Assembly (NCBI GenBank): GCA_046154125.1
Contig: JBJXEJ010000139.1
Span: forward strand, 1-64,000
Length of the DNA: 64,000 nt
Direction of reading: 5' to 3'
Source of the DNA: PBB1 sp046154125
GTDB taxonomy: Bacteria; Pseudomonadota; Gammaproteobacteria; Burkholderiales; Burkholderiaceae_C
The notes under the pieces: model-generated
The model's database searches: none
What the model was told of the DNA's origin: nothing
The model's input: the letters and a program-made list of their open reading frames with translations, nothing else
Made by a program: the position numbers and the translations under genes
Shown: positions 1-8,062 of the stretch, piece by piece
Position numbering within the stretch: the first letter of the stretch is position 1
Layout of the letters: every line of letters starts with the position of its first letter

Positions 1-504
1 CACCCGCTGCAGCTGGCACCCGCTCAGGTTCCCGGCGCCGATGTGCTGCCGGTCCCTCAGGCCGACGGCGTCGAGCAGGTCGCCGGCGCGCGCGCGCATC
101 GCGTCGTTCGGAAAACCTGCTGCACCGAGCATCGGCATCATCACGTTCTCCAGCGCGGTGAAGGCGGTGATCAGATGGTGGTACTGGAAGACGAAGCCGA
201 TCGAATGGCCGCGCAGTCGCGTGAGTTCCCGATCGTCGAGTGCGGTGGTTTCCTCGCCGCACACCGACACCGTGCCGGCGCTCGGGCGATCGAGCAGGCC
301 GATGATGTTCAGCAAGGTGCTCTTGCCCGAGCCCGACGGCCCCATCACCGCGCAGAACTCGCCGTGCCGCAATGTCAGATCGATGCCGTGCAGCACTTCG
401 GTTTCGATGGTTGTTCCGGCGTTGTAGGCCTTGCGCACGCCGCGTAACAGCACCACAGGCGCAAGGTCAGGTGGAGCGCCGGGCACGTCGGTGCGTTCAG
501 CCAC
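1..504 (-). CDS. ABC transporter ATP-binding protein (LolD/MacB-type), 3' part cut by window edge
   Basis: This is the nucleotide-binding subunit of an exporter that would power the FtsX-like permease encoded just upstream. Translation from a GTG at 504 gives 168 codons before the left edge. Walker A (GPSGSGKS) lies at residues 55-62, and the Q-loop region follows. The signature motif reads LSGCQ rather than LSGGQ, followed by LQRV instead of the usual QQRV. Walker B and the H-loop lie outside the window. No ATG fits, and the GTG start overlaps the permease stop by 8 bp, implying translational coupling. The family is clear. The substrate is unknown: LolD-like lipoprotein release or MacB-like export are both possible. 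Confidence 0.88.
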   Translation of the reverse strand, partial: MAERTDVPGAPPDLAPVVLLRGVRKAYNAGTTIETEVLHGIDLTLRHGEFCAVMGPSGSGKSTLLNIIGLLDRPSAGTVSVCGEETTALDDRELTRLRGHSIGFVFQYHHLITAFTALENVMMPMLGAAGFPNDAMRARAGDLLDAVGLRDRQHIGAGNLSGCQLQRV

Positions 505-1741
505 GGATGGCCACCACCGGATCGAGGCGGGCGGCCCGCAGCGCCGGCGCGAAGGCGGCCAGCAGGCCGGTGATCGTGGCCAGCAGGAGCGCCGCCGCAA
601 AGAGCTTCGGGTCGAACACCAGCGGGAACAGCGGTGTGCCATCGGCGTTGCGCGCATAGCGCTGCCACAGCAGCAGCGCCAGCGAACCGATCGCGCAACC
701 CGCCACCGATCCGCCGAGCCCGAGCAGGCCGCCCTGCAGCAGGAACACACGCAGGATCTGCGCCTGCGAGATGCCCATCGCACGCAGGATGCCGATCTCG
801 CGCGACTTCTGAACCACCACGACCACGAGCACGCTGGCGATGCCGAACGCCACCGACAGGCCGACGAAGAAGCGGATGGCGGTGTTGGCCAGGGTCTGCG
901 CACTGATGGCGGCGAAGAACTGCGCGCTGGTCTTGATCCAGCTGTCCGCCTCGACGCCCGTCGAGGCCGTGATGCGCTGCGCGACCGCTTCGGCCGCATA
1001 GACGTCACGCACCGTCACCTCGAGGCTGGACACGCCACCAGGCAGCCCGAGCAGGCTCTGTGCGGTGTGAAGCGCCACGAAGACGCTTCGCTCGTTGGCG
1101 CCCTTGTTCCCGAGGTCGAACACGCCGGTGATGGTGAGCGCGATGGCGGCGCCGCTCGCGGTGGTCACGCGCAGCTTGTCACCGACGTCGAGCCCGAGGT
1201 CGCTGGCGAGCTCGGTGCCGATCAGGATGTCGGTGCCGGTCAGACGGGCGCTGCCGCGAACGATCTTGGCTCCGAGATCGACGATGCGGAAATAGAGATC
1301 GGGCTCGATGCCGCCGACCGAGATCGAGCGGCTCACGTTGCCCCGTATCGCCAGTGCCGAACCACCCGCCACCGGCGCCACCACCAGCACCTCGGGCATC
1401 GCACGGATCTGTGCAACCACCGACTGCCACTGATCGATGGACTTCAATCTCTGCAGCGGCGGCTGCACGATGGCGCCTTCTGCCTCGCCGGTTCGCAAAC
1501 CTCCCTGTTCACCACGCAGCGGCCGCGTGACTTCCTGCGGAGGCAGCAGCTGGATGTGCGCCTGCGCAGACAGCACGCGATTGATGAAGTTGGATTGCAG
1601 ACCCGCGAGCAGTGCCGACATGAAGACGATCACGCCGACGCCGATGGCGACGCCGGCCACGATGAAGAGCGTCTGCAATCGTCCCTCGCGCAGGAAGCGG
1701 ATCGCCACGATCCACTCGAACGGCAGCCACGGCGTGAACAT
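497..1741 (-). CDS. FtsX-like ABC transporter permease (MacB periplasmic core domain)
   Basis: This 414-residue inner-membrane protein has one N-terminal membrane helix (about residues 22-45), a large periplasmic MacB_PCD-like domain, and three C-terminal helices in an FtsX domain (about 280-405). The sequence near residue 310 (VVVVQKSREIGILRAMG) is typical of FtsX/LolC/MacB permeases. It is the middle gene of an adaptor-permease-ATPase operon, 13 bp after the adaptor and overlapping the ATPase start. The N-terminus resembles LolC/MacB more than cyanobacterial DevC, although the gene order is the same as devBCA. The exported molecule cannot be told from sequence. Confidence 0.9.
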   Translation of the reverse strand: MFTPWLPFEWIVAIRFLREGRLQTLFIVAGVAIGVGVIVFMSALLAGLQSNFINRVLSAQAHIQLLPPQEVTRPLRGEQGGLRTGEAEGAIVQPPLQRLKSIDQWQSVVAQIRAMPEVLVVAPVAGGSALAIRGNVSRSISVGGIEPDLYFRIVDLGAKIVRGSARLTGTDILIGTELASDLGLDVGDKLRVTTASGAAIALTITGVFDLGNKGANERSVFVALHTAQSLLGLPGGVSSLEVTVRDVYAAEAVAQRITASTGVEADSWIKTSAQFFAAISAQTLANTAIRFFVGLSVAFGIASVLVVVVVQKSREIGILRAMGISQAQILRVFLLQGGLLGLGGSVAGCAIGSLALLLWQRYARNADGTPLFPLVFDPKLFAAALLLATITGLLAAFAPALRAARLDPVVAIRG

Positions 1742-1754
1742 GTCGCGTGCCGCG

Positions 1755-2993
1755 TCAACGAGGCGGTGCAGAAGCAGCCGCCCGCACGTGCGCGCCCGAG
1801 GACGCGGTCGCCGACGCGGGCATCACGCGATCGCCATCGCCCAATCCTTCCAGCACTTCGGCCCAGCCTCCACTGCGCAGGCCGAGGCTCACAGGGCGGC
1901 GCACCGCGCGACCGCTCTCGATGCGCAGCACCCAGGCCGAACCGCCCTCGGCGGCGTCGGCATCGTGGACCGCACTCAACGGCACCAACAGCGCGCCTGA
2001 CCGCCGGGCCACCTCGATGTCGACCGACACCGTCATGTCCTGGGTCAGCACCGATGGCGGCGCAGGCACGTCGAGCTTGACCTGCACCGCGCCGGTCTGC
2101 GCATTGACACCGGGATTGATGTAGGCCAGCTCGGCGGCGAAGCGCTGCTGCGGATAGGCATCGGCCGAGGCCACGGCCTTCTGGCCGAGCTTCAGGAGCC
2201 GCAGGTTCTTCTCGTCGATCTCGGCCACCAGTTGCGTGCGCCCCACAGGCGACAGCGTCATCAGCACCTTGCCGGCCTGCACCACGTCGCCTACCTCGAC
2301 GTTGCGCCCGATCAGCGTGCCCGACACTGGCGCGCTGATGACCGCATAGGCAGCACGCGCCCTGGCCGCCTCGGCACTCGCCTGCGCCTGAGCCACAGCG
2401 GCGACTGCGAGCGCGTGATCGCTGCCTGCGGGCCGCGCTGTGTCGAGCTGCTTCTGGGCGGATCGGACCTGCGCGTCGGCGAGCTCATAGGCCTTGCGCG
2501 ATTCTTCGATCGCGGCCTCGCCGATGAAACCCTTCTGGAACAGGTCCTGGTTGCGGCGAAGCGTCGAACGTGCGTTGTCGAGGCCGGCCTGGGCCTGCCG
2601 CAGCGCCTGCTCGGCCACCGGGGCCTGCAGCTCTCGCAACTGCCGCACACGGGCCTCGGCCTGGACAACCGCCACCTCGGCCTGGCGCACCACGGCGCGC
2701 AGTTCGGCCGACTCGAGCTCGATCAGCACGTCACCTGCCCTCACGCCCTGCCCCTCGGAGACCGGGACGCGCACCACCGTACCGGTGATCTGGGCACCGA
2801 TATCGACACGATGCGGTGTCTCGACGCGGCCACTGGCGACCACGCTCTGCACGAAGTCGCGCCGCTGCACGGTCTCGGCGGCCACCTGGGGACCACGCCA
2901 CCAGCGCGCAGAAAGACCGGCGATCACCAGCGCGGCGAGCATGACGAATGCCATGTTGCGGCGGCGTGGGGATTTCGGTGAGGAATCGGTCAT
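1755..2993 (-). CDS. Periplasmic adaptor (HlyD/MacA-type membrane fusion protein)
   Basis: This 412-residue adaptor would bridge the inner-membrane ABC exporter to an outer-membrane channel. I chose the ATG at 2993, where a Lys/Arg-rich start is followed by a single membrane helix (about residues 14-32). After it come a lipoyl-like half (VRVPVSEGQGVRAGDVLIEL), a long alpha-helical hairpin rich in Ala, Gln and Arg, the second lipoyl half and a beta-barrel domain. An extension upstream to 3083 is open but lacks a signal-like start. It is the first gene of a three-gene operon (adaptor, permease, ATPase). No outer-membrane partner is adjacent, so a TolC-type channel encoded elsewhere is likely. 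Confidence 0.88.
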   Translation of the reverse strand: MTDSSPKSPRRRNMAFVMLAALVIAGLSARWWRGPQVAAETVQRRDFVQSVVASGRVETPHRVDIGAQITGTVVRVPVSEGQGVRAGDVLIELESAELRAVVRQAEVAVVQAEARVRQLRELQAPVAEQALRQAQAGLDNARSTLRRNQDLFQKGFIGEAAIEESRKAYELADAQVRSAQKQLDTARPAGSDHALAVAAVAQAQASAEAARARAAYAVISAPVSGTLIGRNVEVGDVVQAGKVLMTLSPVGRTQLVAEIDEKNLRLLKLGQKAVASADAYPQQRFAAELAYINPGVNAQTGAVQVKLDVPAPPSVLTQDMTVSVDIEVARRSGALLVPLSAVHDADAAEGGSAWVLRIESGRAVRRPVSLGLRSGGWAEVLEGLGDGDRVMPASATASSGAHVRAAASAPPR

Positions 2994-3234
2994 GGGCAAG
3001 TCAGAAGGGCCGGCGCCTCGGGATCGTGGATACAGCATCGCAGCATGACGCCATGCGGCCGGCCGGTGCGTGATCCAAGTCAAGAACGATCGGCCAAGGC
3101 CGGCAACGCATTCGGCACAGCCACCACAGGCGTGTCCGTTACGGCTTCCGACGCCCAGTCAGGCTGATGTCCGACAGCGCAGGGGAGAGGCCGTGTTCAA
3201 ACTCGGCGCTCACCCACCCTCACAGGAGTTTCAG

Positions 3235-3507
3235 ATGAACAAGATTTCAGCCGCCGTGACTTTTACCTGCATGACGATCGCTTCCGGGACTGCTTTTGCA
3301 GCCGACGCGATGAAGCCGGAAGACGGCATGATGAAAAAGGAAATGACGATGCAGCAATGCAAGGACCACATGGCGATGTCCAAGAAGGACGGCATGAAGA
3401 AGGACGACGCCACGATGAAGATGGAAGCCAACTGCAAGGATATGATGGCCAAGGATCCGCTGAACGTGAAGAAGCCTGGCGACCAGGAAGCCCCGATGAA
3501 GAAGTAA
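3235..3507 (+). CDS. Small exported Met/Lys-rich protein (MXKDX-repeat type)
   Basis: This 90-residue protein has a clean signal peptide (about residues 1-23, ending TAFA-AD) and a mature part dominated by Met, Lys and Asp, with short MKKDG/MKKDD-like units and two Cys. It resembles the pentapeptide MXKDX family of small periplasmic proteins, whose function is not established; metal binding through Met, Asp and Cys is possible. An AGGAG at 3224-3228 sits six bases before the ATG and fixes the start. Its coding sequence is fully antisense to the 3' end of the Mla-operon lipoprotein frame, which is odd because the signal peptide and ribosome site argue this gene is real. Confidence 0.72.
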   Translation: MNKISAAVTFTCMTIASGTAFAADAMKPEDGMMKKEMTMQQCKDHMAMSKKDGMKKDDATMKMEANCKDMMAKDPLNVKKPGDQEAPMKK

Positions 3508-4222
3508 TTCCCGGCGGGTTCACGGCGCTTGCGTCGTCTGCCGACCGGTCGTCGTGGCGGGCTGCGTCGGCAACCCGCCACGCCATCACTGCATCTCTGC
3601 AGAGTGCAGCCATGTCTCTCAAAGCCACCTGCACCGCACGGTGGGCCGCCTCGACTCCTCCACGTGCGTCCTCGCTGTCGCTGACCGCGGTTTCATCGAA
3701 TACCCGACTGGCGAGAACCTTGCGCGTCCGGCCGTCGACCAGCGCGACACGCAGCGTGAAGCGCACCGTGCTGGGTGCCGCGCCGAAGTCGTGCTGAAGG
3801 CGAACGATTTCAGTGTCGAGTCCGATGTCCGACGCCGCGGCACTCGTCGAAGTGACGACGGCCTGCATGGAGTCTGCGTGCACGATCGCGGCGACGATCA
3901 GCGGCGTCAGCATGCGCGCAGGCGTGTCGACCCATTCACTGTGGGCGAAGTATTCGAGTCGATGCGACTCGCGCGTGTAGACGATGCGAGGGCTGTCGAA
4001 CCCCGCCGCCGCACGCGGTGGGTGGATCAGCAAGGTCGGCCGGAGGAGCGTGTCGGGCACCCCGCCCACCTGCCTGGTGTCGTGTTTCCCGACCGTGTCG
4101 TCCAACGTGTAGAACGCAGGCAGCGGTGCAGGTTTCGGAAGCAGACCGGAGCAACCCGCGGTCCCGGTCAACGCGAAAGCCGCGGCACAGCACAGCAGCA
4201 GGCGAACGGATGCGGGATTCAT
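3263..4222 (-). CDS. ABC-type transport auxiliary lipoprotein (PqiC/ABC_trans_aux family), abnormal C-terminal extension
   Basis: This is the last gene of the Mla-like operon. It starts 4 bp inside the MCE gene (ATGA overlap) and has a lipoprotein signal with TAGC ending at Cys24. The next ~190 residues fit the ABC_trans_aux fold found with MCE transporters, where such lipoproteins help at the outer membrane. Family members are usually about 200-220 residues. Here the frame stays open to 319 residues, and the last ~100 (Ser/Pro/Arg-rich) are the complement of the small MXKDX gene and look non-native. A lost stop or a one-base indel near 3520-3580 could explain this. The product is confident, but the 3' end is not. 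Confidence 0.78.
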   Translation of the reverse strand: MNPASVRLLLCCAAAFALTGTAGCSGLLPKPAPLPAFYTLDDTVGKHDTRQVGGVPDTLLRPTLLIHPPRAAAGFDSPRIVYTRESHRLEYFAHSEWVDTPARMLTPLIVAAIVHADSMQAVVTSTSAAASDIGLDTEIVRLQHDFGAAPSTVRFTLRVALVDGRTRKVLASRVFDETAVSDSEDARGGVEAAHRAVQVALRDMAALCRDAVMAWRVADAARHDDRSADDASAVNPPGITSSSGLPGRQASSRSADPWPSYPCSWLPSSSWRRPSSCRPSWTSPCGPCIAASSFPFSSCRLPASSRRLQKQSRKRSSCR

Positions 4223-5193
4223 GGCGTTCTATTCGATAGGGCGGACGGGGTCGCAGGCGCCGTCCCAGTGGACATAGCGGTCTCTCCCGGTCCCTCGGGA
4301 ACCGGAGCGCGACCGAACAGCAGGCCCGACGGATCGCGCTCGACCTGCTCGCTGACCCGCCGCAGCGATGTCGACAGCACATTCAGTTCACCCAGCAGGC
4401 GCTGCAGCTCGGGCAGCGTCTGCGCGGTGAACCGCTGAACGTCGGCGCCGACCGCGTCGACGGTGCGCCCGGCGCGGGTGCTCGCGATCGCCGCCGAGTT
4501 GCCCAGAGTCTCGAGCGCGTCGGCGCTGCGGCCGATGCGCTCGATCAGCGGGCCGAGCTGCTCGGTGGCGCGGGCTGTGTTGCCGAAGGTTCGAGATGCG
4601 CTGGCGATGCCGGCATCCAGCGCACCGGCGCGTGCAGCGAACACCTGCGACACGGTCGCCATGTTGGCCAGCGTGCGGGTCAGTGCCTCCCGGTTCTGAT
4701 CGCTCAGGATCGCATCGATGTTGCTCGACGTGCTGTCGAGCTTGGCAAGCACGGTGGTCAGCACGTTCTCGAGCCGCGTGCTCAGCGAGGGCTTGGTCCG
4801 TATCACGGGATAGCGCTCCGTCGGGCCGGCGCGCAAGGGCGGCGCCTCTCCGCCGCCACCACCGAGCTCGACATAGGCGATGCCGGTCAGCCCTTGTGTT
4901 TTCAGGACCGCGACCGTGTCTTCCCGGACCGGTGTACCGCGTTCGATGGCGAACAGCAGTCGGACCCGCTCCGGGTTCGCGGGATCGAGCTGGATGTCGC
5001 GAACCTTGCCAACCTCGACCCCGTTGTACTTGACCGGCGCATTGAGGTTCAGTCCCGCCACCGACTCGTCCTCGATCGCCAGGTACATGTCGAACTTCTT
5101 CTGGAACGCACCGCCCGACGCGAGCCACAGCGCACCGGCGATCAGCGCCACGCCGAGCAGCAGCACGAAAGCACCGACGAGGGTGTGGTTCAC
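4219..5193 (-). CDS. MlaD-family (MCE domain) lipid-transport protein
   Basis: This 324-residue protein is anchored by one N-terminal helix (residues 5-26). Its single MCE domain (about 35-118) includes the hallmark VKYNGVEVGKVRDIQL stretch. A long helical/coiled region follows and ends in a Pro/Ala tail. MCE proteins form hexameric rings that pass phospholipids between membranes. The GTG start overlaps the ATPase stop as GTGA. Homologues commonly begin METK, and the same frame here reads ATC-GAA-ACC-AAG just before the GTG, so an unusual ATC start four codons upstream is conceivable. It shares the operon with the MlaE permease, the MlaF ATPase and the auxiliary lipoprotein. Confidence 0.9.
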   Translation of the reverse strand: MNHTLVGAFVLLLGVALIAGALWLASGGAFQKKFDMYLAIEDESVAGLNLNAPVKYNGVEVGKVRDIQLDPANPERVRLLFAIERGTPVREDTVAVLKTQGLTGIAYVELGGGGGEAPPLRAGPTERYPVIRTKPSLSTRLENVLTTVLAKLDSTSSNIDAILSDQNREALTRTLANMATVSQVFAARAGALDAGIASASRTFGNTARATEQLGPLIERIGRSADALETLGNSAAIASTRAGRTVDAVGADVQRFTAQTLPELQRLLGELNVLSTSLRRVSEQVERDPSGLLFGRAPVPEGPGETAMSTGTAPATPSALSNRTP

Positions 5194-6020
5194 CTTGGTT
5201 TCGATGGCGACTCCTCGCTGATGGCCACAGGTGCGACAGGGGCGGGCTGCCGTGCCGCCCGGCCTCGCGCGCCCTCGAAATACGGGCGGATCGACGGGTT
5301 CTCCATCTTCGACAACTCGGCCATCGTGCCGACGCCTTGCACCACGCCCTCACCCAGCACGGCGACCCGGTCGGCCACCTGCCACAGCAGGTCGAGGTCG
5401 TGCGTGACCATCACGATCGTCAGGCCGAACAGATCCCGCAGCTTCGGCACCAGTTGATCGAATCCGCCGGCACTGATCGGGTCGAGGCCGGCGGTCGGCT
5501 CGTCGAGAAAGAGCAGTTCCGGATCGAGCGCCAGCGCCCGGGCCAGCGAGGCACGCTTGAGCATGCCGCCGCTCAGTTCCGACGGGTACTGGGCCCCGAC
5601 CTCGGGAGCCAGGCCGGTCATCTCGATCTTCCACCGGGCAATGTCGTCGATCAGCGCATCGTCGAGTCCGGTGTGTTCGCGCAACGGCAGGCCCACGTTC
5701 TCGAGCACCGTCAGCGAACCGAACAGGCCGCCGTGCTGGAACAGCACGCCCCAGCGCTCGCGCAGGGACTGCGCAGCATCGCGATCGAGGTCGGCGAGGT
5801 CGACGCCCAGCACGCGGATCGAGCCGGAGTCGGGGCGGTGCAGCAGGATCATCTCGCGCATCAGGGTCGACTTCCCCGAACCGCTGCCGCCGATCAGCGC
5901 GAACACCTCGGCGCGACGCACCTCGAGACTGATGTCGGAGTGAACCACGTGATCGCCAAAACGGGTCGAGACATGCCGCATCTCGATCACCGTGTCGCGG
6001 CTGGACGCGGCCTCGTTCAT
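5190..6020 (-). CDS. MlaF-like ABC transporter ATP-binding protein
   Basis: This 276-residue ATPase powers the MCE lipid transporter. Walker A (GGSGSGKS) is at residues 44-51, the signature LSGGM at 149-153 (the M variant is normal in the MlaF/Mkl group), and Walker B plus catalytic Glu (LLFLDEPTAGLDP) at 169-181. It ends with a Pro-rich tail after residue 245. The ATG at 6020 lies one base past the permease stop. An upstream ATG at 6038 would overlap the permease and is less likely. The complex should act at the inner membrane, with MlaE as the membrane partner. Confidence 0.93.
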   Translation of the reverse strand: MNEAASSRDTVIEMRHVSTRFGDHVVHSDISLEVRRAEVFALIGGSGSGKSTLMREMILLHRPDSGSIRVLGVDLADLDRDAAQSLRERWGVLFQHGGLFGSLTVLENVGLPLREHTGLDDALIDDIARWKIEMTGLAPEVGAQYPSELSGGMLKRASLARALALDPELLFLDEPTAGLDPISAGGFDQLVPKLRDLFGLTIVMVTHDLDLLWQVADRVAVLGEGVVQGVGTMAELSKMENPSIRPYFEGARGRAARQPAPVAPVAISEESPSKPR

Positions 6021-6021
6021 G

Positions 6022-7209
6022 TCAGAGACCCAGCGCACTGAAGGCGATCGAGAACAGCGCGTCGGCGACGATCACCAGAAAGATCGCCTGGACCACGCTG
6101 CGGGTGGTCTGACGCCCCACGCTGTCGGCCCCACCGTGAGTGCGAAAGCCCTGGAAACAGCCGACTACCGCAATGATGGCAGCGAACACAGGAGCCTTGC
6201 CGACACCGACCAGCAAGGTCGTCTCGCTGATGGACTTGGCGAATCGGTCGACGAATTCGCCGAAGCCGACACCGAGCTGCGCACGCGCCATGACCATGCC
6301 ACCGAGCACACCGAGCAAGTCCGCAAAGGCCGTCAGCAGCGGCAGCGCGATCAGCAGCGCCGCAAATTTCGGCAGCACCAGCATCTCCTGCGGATCGATG
6401 CCGAGCGTGCGCATCGCATCGATCTCTTCGGTCACTGCCATCGTGCCGATCTGGGCTGCATAGGCCGAGCCCGATCGGCCGGCGATGATGATCGCGGTGA
6501 TCAGAGGCGCGAATTCGCGCAGCATCGACAGTCCGATCAGGTCGGCGATGTAGATGTTGGCACCATAGGGCTTGAGCTGATCTCCACCCTGGTAGGCCAC
6601 GACGACACCGAGCAGGAACGACAGCAGCCCGACGATCGGCAGCGCATCGACTCCTGCACTGCGGATGTTGAAGAGGATCGGCAGCCATCGCACGCGAGTC
6701 GGGCGCGCCACGCACCTTCCCCAGGCCAGCGCGATTTCGCCGACGAAGGCCAGCAGCGCTGCCGCCTCGGCGACGACCATTGCGGTGGAAGCGCCGATGC
6801 GTTCGACGGGGCCGGCCTTGCGCGGTGCCGTCATGGCCGGCCGGAGGTCCTGCTCGGCGATGCGTTGCGAGACCAGATCCAGCAGGCGGGCGAACTCCGG
6901 CCGCAGATCGCGCAGCGGAATCGCCCTTTCGGACGCGTCTTTGCCGCGGCTCGCGAGGTCGCCGTCGAGACGGCATCGCAGCATGCGGTGCAGCACCCAT
7001 GCGCCGGCCGTGTCCAGTGCGTCGATCCGCCTGCCGTCTGCCGTGGTCGACTCTGGCAACGTGAGCCGCATCGCCGCAAACTGCCGCTCCACCGCGCCCA
7101 CGCCGCGTGCCGTCCAGTCGCCCGAAAGCACCAGATCGTGTGGCGTCGGACGAGCGATGCCGGCGGGTTGCGTCACGAATCCTTCATGGTTCGCCGTCAG
7201 CCTAGGCAC
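6022..7209 (-). CDS. MlaE-family ABC permease with N-terminal STAS-like domain
   Basis: This 395-residue protein joins an N-terminal STAS-like region (about residues 20-120) to the MlaE permease domain (about 140-390). Hallmarks are a hydrophobic stretch with LLSFLLGVVVAYQGGDQL, the conserved segment around TEEIDAMRTLGIDP, and a final helix. Cytosolic STAS regions recur in MlaE-type permeases of Burkholderiales and pair in function with MlaB. It is the first gene of the mlaE-F-D-lipoprotein operon. The direction of lipid movement (retrograde or anterograde) cannot be read from the sequence. The start at 7209 is the longest plausible one. Confidence 0.9.
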   Translation of the reverse strand: MPRLTANHEGFVTQPAGIARPTPHDLVLSGDWTARGVGAVERQFAAMRLTLPESTTADGRRIDALDTAGAWVLHRMLRCRLDGDLASRGKDASERAIPLRDLRPEFARLLDLVSQRIAEQDLRPAMTAPRKAGPVERIGASTAMVVAEAAALLAFVGEIALAWGRCVARPTRVRWLPILFNIRSAGVDALPIVGLLSFLLGVVVAYQGGDQLKPYGANIYIADLIGLSMLREFAPLITAIIIAGRSGSAYAAQIGTMAVTEEIDAMRTLGIDPQEMLVLPKFAALLIALPLLTAFADLLGVLGGMVMARAQLGVGFGEFVDRFAKSISETTLLVGVGKAPVFAAIIAVVGCFQGFRTHGGADSVGRQTTRSVVQAIFLVIVADALFSIAFSALGL

Positions 7210-7248
7210 GGCCGCGCACGGAGTCTGTGCGCCAGCGAACGAAGACCC

Positions 7249-7860
7249 TCAGGGACCGGCTTTGAGCGCCTGTTCGATCATCCGCATCACGTGCTCGGAT
7301 GCCTGCGCGCGGACCTGGGGCGCCAGCGTCAGGCAATCCATCGCATTCGACTGCATGATGCTGGCCAGCCCGTGCATCGTGGACCAGATGAACATCGCCT
7401 GCAGATCGACCTTCGCACGCATCTCGGCATCGTTGCCGTAAAGACGGCGCAGCACGCCACGCAGCACATCGAATGCATGGACTGCGTCGTGCACGAGTTC
7501 AGGATGCTCCGCAGGCTCGGGCCAGGGCGTTCCGAACATCAGGCGGTATTCGAGCGGGTTGGCGGCCGCGTAGGCCAGGTACTGTCGACCGAGCGACTCG
7601 AGGTCGGCGATCGCTGCGCCACCGCAGGGCTGCCGCTCGTCGAGCGATCGCGCAAAGCTCTCGAAACAGCGCCGCATCACCTCGGCCAGCAGATGGTCTC
7701 GGCTGGGATAGTGCTTGTACGGTGCCTGATGCGACACCCCGAGCTTGCGCGCGACTTCACGCAAGCTGAGTTGCTCGATTCCGTACTCGGCGATCACCTC
7801 GCGTGCCGCTCGCACGCAGGCTTCCTTCAGCTCGATCGGTTCTTCGATTTTTCGGGGCAT
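7249..7860 (-). CDS. TetR/AcrR-family transcriptional regulator
   Basis: This 203-residue repressor has an N-terminal TetR helix-turn-helix (about residues 10-58, with SLREVARKLGVSHQAPYKHYPS) and a C-terminal ligand domain of the WHG/TetR_C_33 kind. I chose the ATG at 7860; an upstream in-frame ATG at 7902 adds a Cys-containing leader without support. It is divergently arranged with the RND efflux operon. Two palindromes in the shared 202-bp region are the expected binding sites. By analogy with AcrR/NalC-type loci it should repress both the pump and itself and release on binding a pump substrate. Confidence 0.9.
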   Translation of the reverse strand: MPRKIEEPIELKEACVRAAREVIAEYGIEQLSLREVARKLGVSHQAPYKHYPSRDHLLAEVMRRCFESFARSLDERQPCGGAAIADLESLGRQYLAYAAANPLEYRLMFGTPWPEPAEHPELVHDAVHAFDVLRGVLRRLYGNDAEMRAKVDLQAMFIWSTMHGLASIMQSNAMDCLTLAPQVRAQASEHVMRMIEQALKAGP

Positions 7861-7970
7861 CTTCGCAAGGGATGTTCGCTCACACGACAAGCACCCTAGC
7901 ACGGCGACCTTCGGTGCAAGGGTTCTCAGCTGGCTGATCGATGATCGACCCGGCCGAAAATCGCGAATAT

Positions 7971-7985
7971 GTTGACACTGTCAAC
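7971..7985. promoter_or_regulatory. Operator 1: perfect palindrome overlapping the -35 box
   Basis: GTTGACACTGTCAAC is a perfect inverted repeat with 7-bp arms around one central base. It carries a consensus TTGACA on both strands, so it overlaps the -35 of the efflux operon promoter and could do the same for the divergent TetR gene. It is the likely TetR binding site. Confidence 0.75.
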
Positions 7986-8000
7986 AAACCAGTGAATGAT
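7972..8000 (+). promoter_or_regulatory. Sigma-70-type promoter of the RND efflux operon
   Basis: TTGACA (7972-7977), a 17-bp spacer and AATGAT (7995-8000, 4/6 match to TATAAT) precede the first operon gene. Transcription would start near 8007, about 55 bases before the ATG at 8063. Both flanking palindromes would block this promoter when bound. Confidence 0.6.
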
Positions 8001-8001
8001 G

Positions 8002-8016
8002 GTAGACATCGTCAAC
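8002..8016. promoter_or_regulatory. Operator 2: imperfect copy of the TetR palindrome
   Basis: GTAGACATCGTCAAC is an imperfect version of operator 1 (GTTGACACTGTCAAC). It starts 31 bp later, about three helical turns, and overlaps the predicted transcription start. The pairing around one promoter suggests cooperative repression. Confidence 0.6.
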
Positions 8017-8062
8017 TCCGGGCCGGTCATCCGGCTGCGGATCGCTTTGAAGGGCCTCGACC

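Noticed and set aside
431..2080. A 549-codon + strand frame across the ABC exporter genes
   Set aside because: Antisense to two well-supported genes and of Arg/His/Ala-rich random composition.
1..2993. Assignment of the exporter as DevBCA
   Set aside because: Gene order fits, but the permease N-terminus and FtsX region are LolC/MacB-like, not DevC-like, so only a general call is made.
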